Shown in pieces: positions 1-10,041 of a DNA stretch of 26,524 nucleotides. The stretch comes from Phellopilus nigrolimitatus (taxonomy: Eukaryota; Basidiomycota; Agaricomycetes; Hymenochaetales; Hymenochaetaceae): assembly GCA_021029095.1 (NCBI GenBank), contig JAJOHG010000356.1, positions 1 through 26,524 of the forward strand, in the 5' to 3' direction. Below the pieces are notes generated by a model. The model did not search any database. It was not told where the DNA came from and was given only the letters and a program-made list of their open reading frames with translations. How positions within the stretch are numbered: position 1 is the stretch's first letter; every line of letters starts with the position of its first letter. A program made the translations under genes and the position numbers.

Positions 1-126
1 CACGTGCTTGTAGGGTTTTCCCGCCCCGAAGTACATGTTGGATTTCATGAAGTCCAGTCCGAAAAGCTCTAAGCCAGTCCATGAAAGATACAAGTCCGTC
101 GTTGAGTCGGCTACGGCAGAATCGCG
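1..126 (-). CDS. possible internal exon of a gene running off the left edge
   Basis: The minus strand is open for 42 codons from a good acceptor (gttag at 127-131) to the window edge. It includes FGLDFMKSNMYFGAG and KPYKHV, which look protein-like. I do not recognise the family. A second frame over the same bases is also open, from an ATG at 175 to the edge, so the reading frame is not settled. No upstream exon could be linked with confidence between 127 and 504. It may equally be chance open sequence. Confidence 0.22.
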
Positions 127-504
127 CTAACTTTCGACCGCTGGACACGCATAATTTCCGTGCGTTTTGATACATGCTTGTCAAGGAGGGAGTTGTTTTG
201 AAATGGCTGTTCTCTAGCCAGAGTACGGAAGTCGGTTGAGAACTAACGGACAGCGAACTCTTCCACTATACAAAGACGCACAATAACGGATGACCTACAT
301 GTATTTTGAACGATATGGTACCATTGAACTTCATGAAATAGTGAGACAGAGCGTACTTGTTGTTGCTGTTTGATGCGCGTACAGAGTCTATCAGGACATG
401 AGTGCAAGAGGCAAAGGTCAGCGGCTGTATAATCGGTCAGTTGCTTTCTTCCCGACGCTTCTATTATCCCTCGCGTACCATAGGCCGCCCACAGTCAAAA
501 GACG
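127..504. other. spacer upstream of POP5
   Basis: No supported coding exon was found here. The stretch should hold the POP5 promoter and 5' leader. The last 65 bases before the POP5 ATG are pyrimidine-rich in part (ttgctttcttcccgacgctt). No clear TATA element was seen. Confidence 0.4.
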
Positions 505-1155
505 ATGGTTCGCTTCAAGGTGCGTCTTATGAATCAATAGCCTCTTGTCATTAATGCTTCAATTGAAATATTAAGCTAGAACAGGTGGCTTCTTGTTGAG
601 TTCATTCCATGCACCGCGGACGGCGGCGCGACGTATCTACCCTCGGAGGGCCTCAACGGAAAGCACATATGGTCCGCTCTCAAAGACAGCGTACTGGCGA
701 ACTTCGGAGACACAGGCTGGGGCGCGATTGGGACGTCGCTGACAGGTGAGCAGATTGGGTGTGCTGGCGGGAGGGAAACGTGTTTGCTGAGTCTTTATTT
801 CGCAGTTAAATATTTCTCTCCGACGACAAATCTATGTATCATCAGGGTAGGACGAGATCACCATCGCATTGCGTGGGGAGCCGTCACTCTGTTGAAGAAG
901 CTGCAAGGAAAGGTGTATATCCCGAATGTTATACACGTCTCTGGTACAATTTGATTTGGTTGTTCTCATGAAATGTATTGCCTGACAAACCGGGCAGGTA
1001 CGATAAAACACGCACAACTCGCAGCAATTACGCACAACAGAGAATCAGTCGCTCGTCTACGAGCCCAATCCAAGTTACCAGGTATAATGCAACGTCTCAA
1101 ATTCGGGGGCATTTTGCTGACTATTATCCAATTGGCAAGTCATGTACCAGAGTAA
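505..1155 (+). CDS. POP5: RNase P/MRP protein subunit POP5
   Basis: Predicted exons are 505..519, 580..745, 806..943 and 998..1155, joined by GT-AG introns of 60, 60 and 54 nt, giving 158 residues, the usual POP5 length. The first exon encodes only MVRFK, the same opening as human POP5, and continues as NRWLLVEF, matching the family's N-terminal strand. Downstream signatures are VKYFSPTTNLCIIRV, then RIAWGAVTLL (human: FYQLVWSALPF), then VIHVSGTIKHAQ, matching the family's LHVGGTIR block. POP5 is a core subunit of nuclear RNase P (tRNA 5' maturation) and RNase MRP (rRNA processing). The splice phases are all consistent (0, 1, 1). The only uncertainty is the last exon, where a gtataatgc near 1081 could in principle be a donor, but reading through gives an open frame to the stop at 1153. 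Confidence 0.9.
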
Positions 1156-1245
1156 ATACGACGACTATCTCGAGACGAGCACGAATGAGATCGGGGCTCT
1201 TCAAGACTAGCATTACGACAGTGGTAACTCACAAGAGCCCACAGG

Positions 1246-2701
1246 TCAAAGCTTCGCCTCTATGAATGCCTCTTCGTCTGTCCTACACATCGCCCCACTC
1301 CTTCTCAGTCGCCCTTTCACCTCTTCGCATGTCCAAGACACAACACCGTCCACCAGACGGTCTATGTCCTCTTTTTGTTCCCAGCATGAAGACACACTCG
1401 TACACGGTCCTTGCCCTTCGGCACGGTCGGCCACGATATGGGCCGTGCGTTGAAGCCGAGCTCGCGCAGGTACGCGGAGAGCAGTCGAGGGGTCGGGGAC
1501 ATAATGGGAATTATCGGAGAGAAGAGAGACGAGGGGGAGGTGCCTATGAGATGGGGCGGGAGGGAAGCAATGTCTGGCGGCAATGATGCAAGGCGACGCT
1601 GCAGCAAGCTCAGAGCGTATCGGGCCAGTTTCTGAAGATCGTCTGCAAGCTTCCAGAGACATGACCGTCAATACGAAGAAGTGTGTACGAAGTAGCGAGG
1701 CTCACATTTGTTGCTGTACCATCCTCTAGTATGTCGAAGGAGCAATTAGCTGCTACGACGGTTGCGCAGCTCAGCGCTGTGGTGTAGATCAACGGCCTTG
1801 CATAGTTGAGAAGGTAGTCTTTCACGAGTTGACTCGTCAACACGACCGCTGAATACAGATATGTCATTGTATGCGGCTTGATCTGAATGTATGCACACGT
1901 ACCTCCGCTGCTTGCCAGCGCTTTCCCAAATGTATGCAGTCGCGCAAACACCCTTCGTTCAAGTCCCCAATGGGCGACAAGCCCACGACCTGCGGGACCG
2001 TACAGCCCAGTCGAGTGCGCCTCGTCGACAATTAAGCGTCCATTGCCCCGCGGGAGCAGCTCCTCAAGCACATCAACGATCTCCGGGAGCGGCGCAAGCG
2101 TCCCATCCATACTGTACAGCGCCTCGACGGCGACAAACACGCTGCTTGACCCACTCTCGAGCGCCGGCCCGCGCACAGGGTCCTCCAGGAGCGAGAGCAA
2201 AAGCGCGCGTAGAGCTGCCGTAGAATTGTGCTGGAAGGAGAAGAGCGCCTTTTGGTGCTTTCCGGAGAACTCAGAGGGGCGGGCAAGACGTGAGACTCGG
2301 AGCCCGTCGTGCACGCTCGCATGGATGTATTCATCGTACACGGCGACGTCTCCTTCCTGCGGTACGGATGCGAAGAAGCTCGCGTTCGCGTCGAACCCGC
2401 TGTTGAAAAGCAGCGCCGAGGGAGCGTCAAAGAACGTGCATAGACGCTCCTCGAGCGCCTGGTGTCCTGCCGGGTTGACAAGCAGTCGCGATCCGCCCGA
2501 TCCGAGTATGGCAGGTTCGGCTTGCAGTGCGGCGAGGACGCGCTTGCGCAGCGGAGCATAGGAGGTCAAAGACAAATAGTCGTTCGAAACGAAGTCGACA
2601 AGCAACACCGAGTCCGAGCGAGTTGGCGACGGAAGGCGTCGCAGAATGTTACGACGACGTCGAGACTCGAGCGCAGCTTCCAGTTTTTCGTTGAGAGACA
2701 T
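1246..2701 (-). CDS. bioF: bioF-like alpha-oxoamine synthase (KAPA synthase), with a 3' frame break
   Basis: This is a fold-type I PLP enzyme of the alpha-oxoamine synthase family. The best fit is 8-amino-7-oxononanoate synthase, which joins pimeloyl thioester and alanine in biotin synthesis. Exons are 2701..1903, 1848..1706 and 1631 onward, with introns of 54 and 74 nt. Visible motifs are FVSNDYLSL, LGSGGSRLLVNPAGH, the PLP-pocket DEAHSTGLYGP and the Schiff-base lysine in HTFGKALASSG (about K260), then NYARPLIYTTAL and PISWPTVPKGKDRVRVCLHAGN. The ATG at 2701 (MSLNEKLEAAL) fits the family start; the extension further upstream has no ATG. After HAGN the frame reads KKRT and stops at 1362 (403 residues). 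One base more in the A5 run (T run 1372..1376) would continue into EDIDRLVDGVV and end at 1246 with IEAKL, a PTS1-type signal (about 442 residues). Fungal KAPA synthases are known peroxisomal enzymes. It is convergent with POP5, with 90 bp between the stops. Confidence 0.82.
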
Positions 2702-3099
2702 GAGGAGTCTCAAGTAAAAAAGCACTTAAAAATGAAGCAGATACCGGTCTAACTACACACAGCAGGGTATAGACATCATAAGAGAGGGAAACAGCGGAAT
2801 AAATTACCGAAAAATGCGCACGGCTCGATCGCGATATGTCCGAAGGAAAATAGAGGCAAACATTTTCGAACCCTGCTCGGCCAGCGAGCGGACAAAGAGC
2901 GCGCTTAACATCTTCGGTAGATACCGTTGCGCATCTCTTCCTCTCTATAAAAAGCGTGCAATTCAGCTAATCGTTGCAGAAGAAAAAAGAAAAGAAAAGA
3001 AGCGAACCTGTATTCGAACATAACTTGGACAGCAATAAAAATACACGCGCTGGCGAGCAAGAGAAACCGAAGCCCTAAAATAGACAGAGTCAGTCGGGG
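2702..3099. other. spacer between GUP1 3' end and the bioF-like gene
   Basis: Both neighbours are on the minus strand, so this holds the GUP1 3' end and the bioF-like promoter. No coding exon was seen. A TATAAAAA string at about 2946 is on the plus strand and therefore points the wrong way for either gene. The purine-rich run at 2978..3003 carries no recognisable element. Confidence 0.4.
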
Positions 3100-5284
3100 T
3101 CATATCGTCAAATTTCCGAGCCCCCGACCTTGCATACTGCCGAAGAGCTGCTGGATCATATACTTTGTGCCGTCGACGCCGAAGACGAAACCGACTAGGT
3201 TGGCTATCATCATCATCAACATATTCACGACGGCCCCAAGCGCGCAAGCGTGTCGATACCAAGTACGACTCCCGTACTGGGGAGGGGAAACCACAGAGGG
3301 TGAATAACCCGAATATTACGCTTCTACTCCACGGACTGGCTCACCTTCGCAGGAGGCAGTAAATACTGTGCTGCAATTTCTGGAACTATGAATAGGCTGA
3401 TAAGCCACCCCCAAGCGAGTAGGCGGAACGTCAGGTCGTGCCAGAGCGCAACGAAGGAGAAAATGAGCGCCGTGGAGATGAGTTGTCTCTTGGTCCCACC
3501 GAGGGGAATGTATATGTAGCTGAGAATCGATGTTAGCTCTTATTGACACTAGGGGGAAATAAACTCACCGGACAATCCATAGATTGTAGCTCCTGTGCCA
3601 CGCTCTCCAAAAACCAAGAGCCGAATAATTATTAACCATGCATCTGATCATGTTTTCAGGTGGGTCTATTCCATCTATAAGAGCCCATAAGCGGAAGAAA
3701 CGCCAAGGTAGAAGCAACTGAAAATCGATATCATAGCGTAAGCATTCAGCTGTAGATTAAATAATAATAATGAACGGTTCACCTTGAGCCAAACGACAAT
3801 CAAGTTCCACCACCCAATCATACTGAGCTCAAAGGACGTGTCCCCTGTCCACGCCGCAGAATCTTTGATGGCAACTACGTACATGTAGTGCAAGACGAAC
3901 TCCATGACCAGCAGACACGCGAGAAACCTAACGAGATACTTTATAACCATTGACCACGATGGTATAGACGTCGATTTGACATGCTAGAAATCAATCAGTT
4001 TTCTCCCATTGGGATGCAAGTAACTCTGAGTTGAATTGTCTTACTTGCCACATGAAGTCGTTAAACGTCATAATGGGACCCGCGATATATAAGGGCGGGT
4101 ATAGCACGTAAGCCACAAAGTTCACGAAGGAATATACTTCAAAATTATGAGGCGTCGCGGTCCGTTGCTTGTGATTCATCTCGTTCTCTGGCTGTGCATA
4201 ATATAGACCGCAAATCAGAACATGAAAACCCGATTTTTATGAGAAGTTGTTTACGCACCCGAGCTGGAGGGAGACTAGCTGCACGGCAGGCCCAGAAGTA
4301 ATCCATATTAAACGACACGAGTCGCAACATTGTGATGTTGAACGGAATATACCACCGCGGATAAACTCCTTGCACGCTATCCTAGAAGATATACATCAGC
4401 CTCAAGTTCCGCAATTTAAGAACGATACACACCAGATAAGTCAAGGAAGGGGATAAACTGGCGAAACGATAACCAGAATTTCGATCGATAGCGAAAAGGA
4501 CGCCTATATTGAATATCCACGTCAAGATGGGCGCCATTCTAGATTTATGGAGTGATTTTGCAATAACGTAGTTCAGGCTAAGTATAAGTAGAATTTTAAG
4601 GATGTTCGCTCCGTGAAGACCCAACAAAAATAGCATGGAAAAGATGAATTGGAGCGGTATACGATTGAGAAGTGTGCCTTGCGTTGCCGAGCTTGTGCGC
4701 TGGAAGACTTGGAGATACACGTATTTTAGGAGAAGAAAAAAGCCCGCAACAGGGACGAGGACGGGTAGGTTGTCTCTAAACGAGCGATACTGAGCGTCAC
4801 TGTCATCCTGTGGGGATAAGTTTAACGAAGGGGATACGGAAGAGCATTAACACGCTTAAGAACTAACAATTTTTCTACCAAATATCCATCCATCCGACAG
4901 CCGTTCCTGGTATAAATGATAATTCGGGTGTGTATCTTCAAATCGGTAGAAAAATTCAGCGCTTCCAAACTTCATCACGGAGCAAAGCGTACCTCGGCTC
5001 AGCACCATAGGCTTCCAAATCATCAAAGGCAAAACCGCAGCAAATACCACACCATAAAATAGGAACTCTGGCGTCCTCCATCGGGGCGGTGGTCGCGCTT
5101 GCACTGGCCTCTGGAATGAGCTGGCTACCGGTGTCTCAACAGTTAGGCAAAGAGCACCCCGCCTCTTTGGTGTCACATCTATTGACAGGACTGGTCGAGG
5201 GTTCAAGAAGGGCTGCGAAGATGATGCCTCGCGCTCGGATCGCAAGTTGGAAGGCATTTGGAGCTCTAAGTCGCCGTTGCTCAT
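3100..5284 (-). CDS. GUP1: GUP1-type membrane-bound O-acyltransferase
   Basis: Eight exons: 5284..4868, 4807..4433, 4381..4259, 4191..4045, 3983..3783, 3717..3569, 3519..3345 and 3276..3100. Every splice phase agrees, giving 587 residues (yeast Gup1 is about 560). A hydrophilic N-terminal tail of about 85 residues precedes the first membrane segment ([19 protein letters not shown]). Family signatures include [60 protein letters not shown] and [19 protein letters not shown] (H462). The putative catalytic MBOAT histidine is in [18 protein letters not shown] (H498). The C-terminus reads [21 protein letters not shown]. Yeast Gup1 acts in the ER in remodelling of GPI-anchor lipids and was first described through glycerol uptake. 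The start at MSNGDLELQ is the first in-frame ATG; frame stops close off an upstream extension. Confidence 0.93.
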
Positions 5285-5656
5285 GAGGTTTGAAGACCAC
5301 CGTCGTTCAGCTCGAATGTCAGATGGCTTAAGATAGAAACAACCCGAGCGGAGACAATTCAAAACCTCGTCGCATAGTTAATGAGCTGGAAGAGGAGTGA
5401 CGCGACGGAAAGATTTGAGAATCGACGCGTCTGTTCACACGCACCGATACTTACATGTAGTTACCGCCCGAAGTACAGCAATTTCTGCGAATTTTAATCA
5501 CTACTAGCGAATGACAGAGTACAGTATACATAAATGAAGCTAGGATAGCTTAGCTAGCTTGCATCTACAAGAATAAAATACGAACAAAGGGAAGAAAAAT
5601 ATAAACGTGTCGGGGCAGAGTCAAGAGCGTGCCGATATGAAACCACAAGCAATATG
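5285..5656. other. spacer between the RRM gene 3' end and GUP1 start
   Basis: Tandem minus-strand genes flank this stretch, so it should carry the GUP1 promoter and leader and the 3' untranslated region of the RRM gene. I see no exon or repeat. A TATA-like tgtatactgta (minus strand) lies near 5521..5531, too far from GUP1 to assign. Confidence 0.4.
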
Positions 5657-7131
5657 TCAACCGCCCTGCTCCATCCTGAAGCGCTTTCTTGGGCCATCAG
5701 GACCGAATTGGCCGCCGTTTTGGTTTTGCATGAAGGCAGGATTGAAGTGACCGCCGCCCATTTGCCCGCCGTTGAAGCCTCCACGCCCGCCCATTGGACC
5801 TGTGGGCACCATACCCATACCTGATCATTACCATAGTAGTCAGTCATTTACATTGTCGAGGATATACGGAGGGAAGCTCACCCATGCCAGCACCCATCAT
5901 CCCTCCGCCTCGTCCGAAGTTATTTCCCATCATTCCACCCCTTGGGCCCTGCGGAACCATTCCTCCTCTATTAAACGGCATGTTCCCACCAAATTGGCTT
6001 GCCATCATGTTCATCATGTTCATACCAGGCATGCCCATGCCTCCTGCGCCCATTCCGCCACCACGCACCATCCCTCCGCCCATCATGCCACCACGCATAG
6101 GATTCACAGGAGCTGCAGCTATGTTGTTCTGATGTCCACCTCGGAATCCGCCACCTCCTCGACCGAAGTTTCCACCGCCCTGGCTGCTCTGGTTACTGCT
6201 ATGATGATTTGTACGGCCCTCGCGTGGAGGCGGCTCTGCGAAGCATATGAGATGCTGCAAATGGCTGTGAAGAATGGGACAGAACAGACCTTTCGGTAGA
6301 GTGCGGAATGGGTTTCCTTGTGAAGCAGTCGCAAGGTTCGTGCTTGCACGTCGATTTTGGAATTCACTGACAGTGTTATCAGTATCCCTTTTTTTTTTTT
6401 TTGAAGTAGCTAGAAAATTTACTTGTTGTCAAACCAGGTCTTCAGCGCTGTCGCATTTTCGACATTATGACATTCAATATACGCAATTCTGTAATGTAAG
6501 CGTTAGCAAGGTGCGTAGACAATTACGAACGTGAAGTAGCGGTACCCCTTGCTCTTTCCATTGACTTTGTGCTCTGAGAACGTTATGTCTTTAAGCTCAA
6601 TATTGACGCCAATATTTAACGCGATTTGTCGCAGATCCTCATCCGTCGTCCACTTAAGAACAGATGCCAGTACAACATTTCAGAATACAGGTGTAACGAA
6701 TGAGATAATAAAACAAACAGACCCATTGCAGATCGCCAATATACAAAGCGTCCATGTTGGACGGTATGCCTGCTAAGCCTACACTCGTGTTACTGTTAAC
6801 GGTCCCGTTAGCCAGACTCGAGCTGTTCTGAGTAGACAAGCCCGTGTCATTTTTCGCCAAATTCGACGTATCAGCCGTGATCTCTTGACGTTGGACGTTC
6901 TCTGATTCATCATCTTCGCGTGGTCGCTTGTCTCCAACTGTTGGTTCAGTGGTGGCAGGTGTCTCTGGCTCGTCTAAATTTTGCAGTCCGTAATCATTCG
7001 CGCCCTTCAAAACAATCATCCAAGAGTCAAGGTTAAGTCTACTGCAATCCATTTTTAATCCTCACCTCGGGGCCCATCGAAACGTTATACCCATCGTCTT
7101 CACCGTAGATGTCAAAATCGTCCTCAGGCAT
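5657..7131 (-). CDS. CPSF6/CFIm68-like RRM protein with Gly/Met-rich tail
   Basis: Seven exons: 7131..7066, 7004..6723, 6652..6546, 6488..6423, 6366..6290, 6235..5882 and 5820..5657, all GT-AG and in phase, giving 371 residues. The N-terminus ([14 protein letters not shown]) is acidic and is followed by a Ser/Asn-rich linker. The RRM starts at about residue 108 with RNP2-like [16 protein letters not shown], closely resembling mammalian CPSF6 (ALYIGNLTWWTTDEDL), and has RNP1-like KSKGIAYIEC near residue 147. After [13 protein letters not shown] comes a tail of about 165 residues made of RGG, GGM and MMGAGM repeats, ending in [12 protein letters not shown]. CFIm68 binds UGUA-containing RNA with CFIm25 during cleavage and polyadenylation. 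I infer a nuclear mRNA 3'-processing role; RNA partner and complex membership are not visible here. It is divergent from the neighbour at 7735. Confidence 0.85.
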
Positions 7132-7734
7132 GACTGGCGCAACTCAAGAACAGGCAAAGAACAGTAGCACAAACTTCGTTGAGAGCAGCTAAAGAGAACA
7201 GACAAGTCTTCGGCGTAAACTGAGTACAGCGAAAGACCGTACAACAAGAAGAGACAACGTCAGAAAAGAACGGTACATGCGTGACGTGTTTCAAGCATTC
7301 GACAACATTGCTAGACACGCACATGAAAGCTTTTTCAACAAAAAAAATAGATACTATCAGCCTCTGAGCGATCCCTAAACCTGCAGCGATTCCGTCGTCG
7401 TTGTCGTCGCGAAACGAGTTCGTTGGAGGAGTTCGAGGAGAACAACAGAGATGAGAGTGGAGGTCAAGTAAAGCGGAGCGCTAACTTGTCAGCTGTGGCA
7501 GGTTTTGTTCCCACGCCATCCAGTCGTCACGTGCCACTAGTGCTCGTCGGCGACCCGGACTTCCGACGACCTGTGAACGAGTATAGACATCAGTGCCGCT
7601 GCAGAATCATCTCAAAGCCACAATCAGAGGTATAATCATACGCACAAATACTGGATTGCGTCTGAAATCTCTGCCTCAGGTCTTTTCACTCCGGAAAATT
7701 GATGTCACCGAACATAAATCAAGCGTTGTAAGCC
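7132..7734. promoter_or_regulatory. divergent promoter region
   Basis: This 603-bp gap separates the divergent starts of the RRM gene (minus) and the unknown serine-rich gene (plus), so both promoters must lie here. It holds no convincing exon; the open stretch at 7423..7635 lacks splice links and has no protein character I recognise. A GTCGTCGTTGTCGTCG run lies at about 7394..7409. I see no clear TATA box on either side. Confidence 0.5.
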
Positions 7735-9858
7735 ATGGCAGGAGCGAATTATATGGGTGGCAGAAGGTAAGAACAATTCGCAATCCACCCTGAGCTGATT
7801 TTGTAATGTTTTCAACGTAGAAACGCTGCCCGGGCACGAACAAAGGATGTCACCGGACGAGTGCAGAAAGGCCATTTCATGAAGCAGCGACACCAGATCC
7901 TTGTTCGTGGTCTTCAAGAGGACTTTCGCGATGACACGGATAAACATTCAACTCAGCCTGGACACAAAGAAGAAATTAGCCTTGCGCATGCGAAAAAAGA
8001 TCTTCAAGTCGGAGTTGATGCAAAAACGAGGAATACGAACCCTAGTACATCTCACAGGACGTTGAACAGTTTCCTTCAATCGAGTTCTAGCCTAGGTCAA
8101 TACAGCCGAGCGAGGAGGTCCAAAATACTTGAAACTTTGGACATCAACGAACGTGAGTGAAGAAAATTTTATGCTCACTTACCTTTTCACATACCATCCT
8201 CCGGATTAGCAACTGCGCTCAGAGCAACTATGAATCGATTGTTGCGCTTGCCCGATCTCGCTGGGCTATCTCAGATTAATGCTCAATCTACCCCTTTGAA
8301 ACGCAACCATTATTTGAAGCCTATCGTTGTAACTCCCAGGAAGAAAATGGTGAGCCGTTGAAGGTAACAAGTGGTGTAGCAGATCTTCTATTTACTAACT
8401 AAATTGTCGTAGAAGACCTCTTGGAGAGACTCAGACATCAATTCTCCGGTATCCAATGCTAATGAAAGTCGTTTGAATCTATACTCAAACAAGCAGCACG
8501 ACCAACTGCCTCGTCCATCTGACTCATCTGACTCCTCTAGCCCTCTCAGTAAATCCCTTGTGCACAATCCATACATTGTTAGCCACGATTTAAACGCAAG
8601 GAATAACCACTCTGACTCATCTGTGGATCGGTTTTCGACAATACAAGAACCTGGTACCGACTACTACGATTCAGGATTCTCCGAGCTTGAATTTGTCGAT
8701 GAACCTGAAGTGGACAAGCTGCATGATATGAGTCCCACAATATGGAACAGCGATGTTGCTCCGGACCCTGCAGGAGCGTCATCCTCAACTTGCTTCTTTT
8801 CGCGCGATTACAACGAAGTGCGCAAACTAATTCAAAAAGCTCCAAGTCCCTCAAGTTCACTACCGCTGCCGCGTTGGGAGGTCTTGCCCATACATCGCCA
8901 ACCCTCATTTTTGCATCCCGGTGAACCTAATTCGTTTAAAGACGAATATGTTTCTCTCCTCGACTTCGATGATCCTTGGCTTGCCCTTGACGATATTCTA
9001 GGTCTGCGACCTTCGATGAAGCTTCAAGATGATGGGGACGACCCTTTGGAGGGTATCGATGCTAATAACAGATTCGGCCTGGGCTATAAGCCCGCAGAGT
9101 TCAGATCTCAACTTGATCCACTGCAAGGAATCTCTCAGCCATCTTTTCATGACGCCTCGGAATCACCTAATAGGAATGTTCATCGATCCTCCGAATCAGA
9201 CATCGAAATCGATAACACGAGTGCAGAGGAATCCATTGGCGACTCGGGACGATTTGGCTTACTTGATTCCAATCACTCACCTCTTCCGCCAACTCGTTTT
9301 TCTTGTCGCCCTCAATTCCAAACACCACCTCGACGATTCAATTTTCCACCAGCCTCGACTAGGCCGCTCACTCGCCCTCGCTTTTCTCTAAAAGTTCATG
9401 ATACTGTCTCAAGCATTCTGAAAGCTAACCGGGAACCTGAGACTGCGTCTTCGGAAGTATCTTCGGACTCTTCTGTCCCCTCACGAAGCCCACTCTTCGG
9501 ATCAAGTTCGCATAGTACCAGCTCTATATTGTCGTCTGGATCTCGTTATTCTCCAGTCATCACCTCCCAACGTAGTTCTGCTACTTTTTCACATTTTCGA
9601 CCACTTCCCGTTACCAATATCAGTCCATCATCATCCTCACAACCTATTCAAGAACCTTCTGTGTCCTCGACTGTCTATCAGATGCTATTACCAGATGTTG
9701 CATCCACTCCCTCTCCCACCAATCTTGCCTTCGTCGATCACGCCTCACGTCAGAACACGCCCGTATTGCAGGATGTTGTCAAAAGTTTGACGCCTTCGGA
9801 ATCATTTACCATCGACGGACCGGACCTTTTTGGAGGGGAGGATACCGATGACGAGTGA
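7735..9858 (+). CDS. unrecognised serine-rich protein, basic N-terminus, acidic C-terminus
   Basis: Exons are 7735..7766, 7821..8152, 8210..8349 and 8413..9858, with GT-AG introns of 54, 57 and 63 nt, giving about 649 residues. I do not recognise a domain. The first 45 residues are basic and look constrained (MAGANYMGGRR, then DVTGRVQKGHFMKQRHQIL). A Pro/Lys patch follows (STPLKRNHYLKPIVVTPRKK). The large last exon encodes a low-complexity, Ser/Pro/Asp-rich, probably disordered region with many SP and SS sites (SDSSDSSSPLSKS, PSRSPLFGSSS) and a short acidic end (LFGGEDTDDE). No signal peptide or membrane segment is seen. The splice model is well supported by phase and by consistent charge and composition across junctions. 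A nuclear phosphoprotein is a guess from composition only. Confidence 0.75.
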
Positions 9859-10041
9859 CTCGCGGAGTCTGGAATTGGGCTCGCTTATGCTTCTATGGGA
9901 TGAAATCTTGTAACAATATCATAGTGATACAATGCCGTAATTAATGTGTGGAATAGCTGTACAGACGTATGTCATGACACGAAAGCAACTGCGAACCGAA
10001 GAGAAAAGAAATGTGAGAACCCATTGCATCATAATCGAGCC

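Noticed and set aside
1345..1386. 35-nt GT-AG intron (gtgtac...aaaaag) that would repair the bioF frame by splicing
   Set aside because: It is too short for the introns seen here, and it would remove the conserved VRVCLHAGN block. A one-base indel is simpler.
1887..2561. Long open frame (224 codons) on the plus strand
   Set aside because: It is antisense to the bioF-like first exon, which carries clear PLP-enzyme motifs. The open frame is a by-product of its codon usage and composition.
2944..2955. TATAAAAA motif
   Set aside because: It is on the plus strand between two minus-strand genes, with no plus-strand gene downstream for it to serve.
5772..6299. His/Ser-rich open frame on the plus strand
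   Set aside because: It is the reverse complement of the Gly/Met repeat tail of the RRM gene; its odd composition mirrors that repeat.
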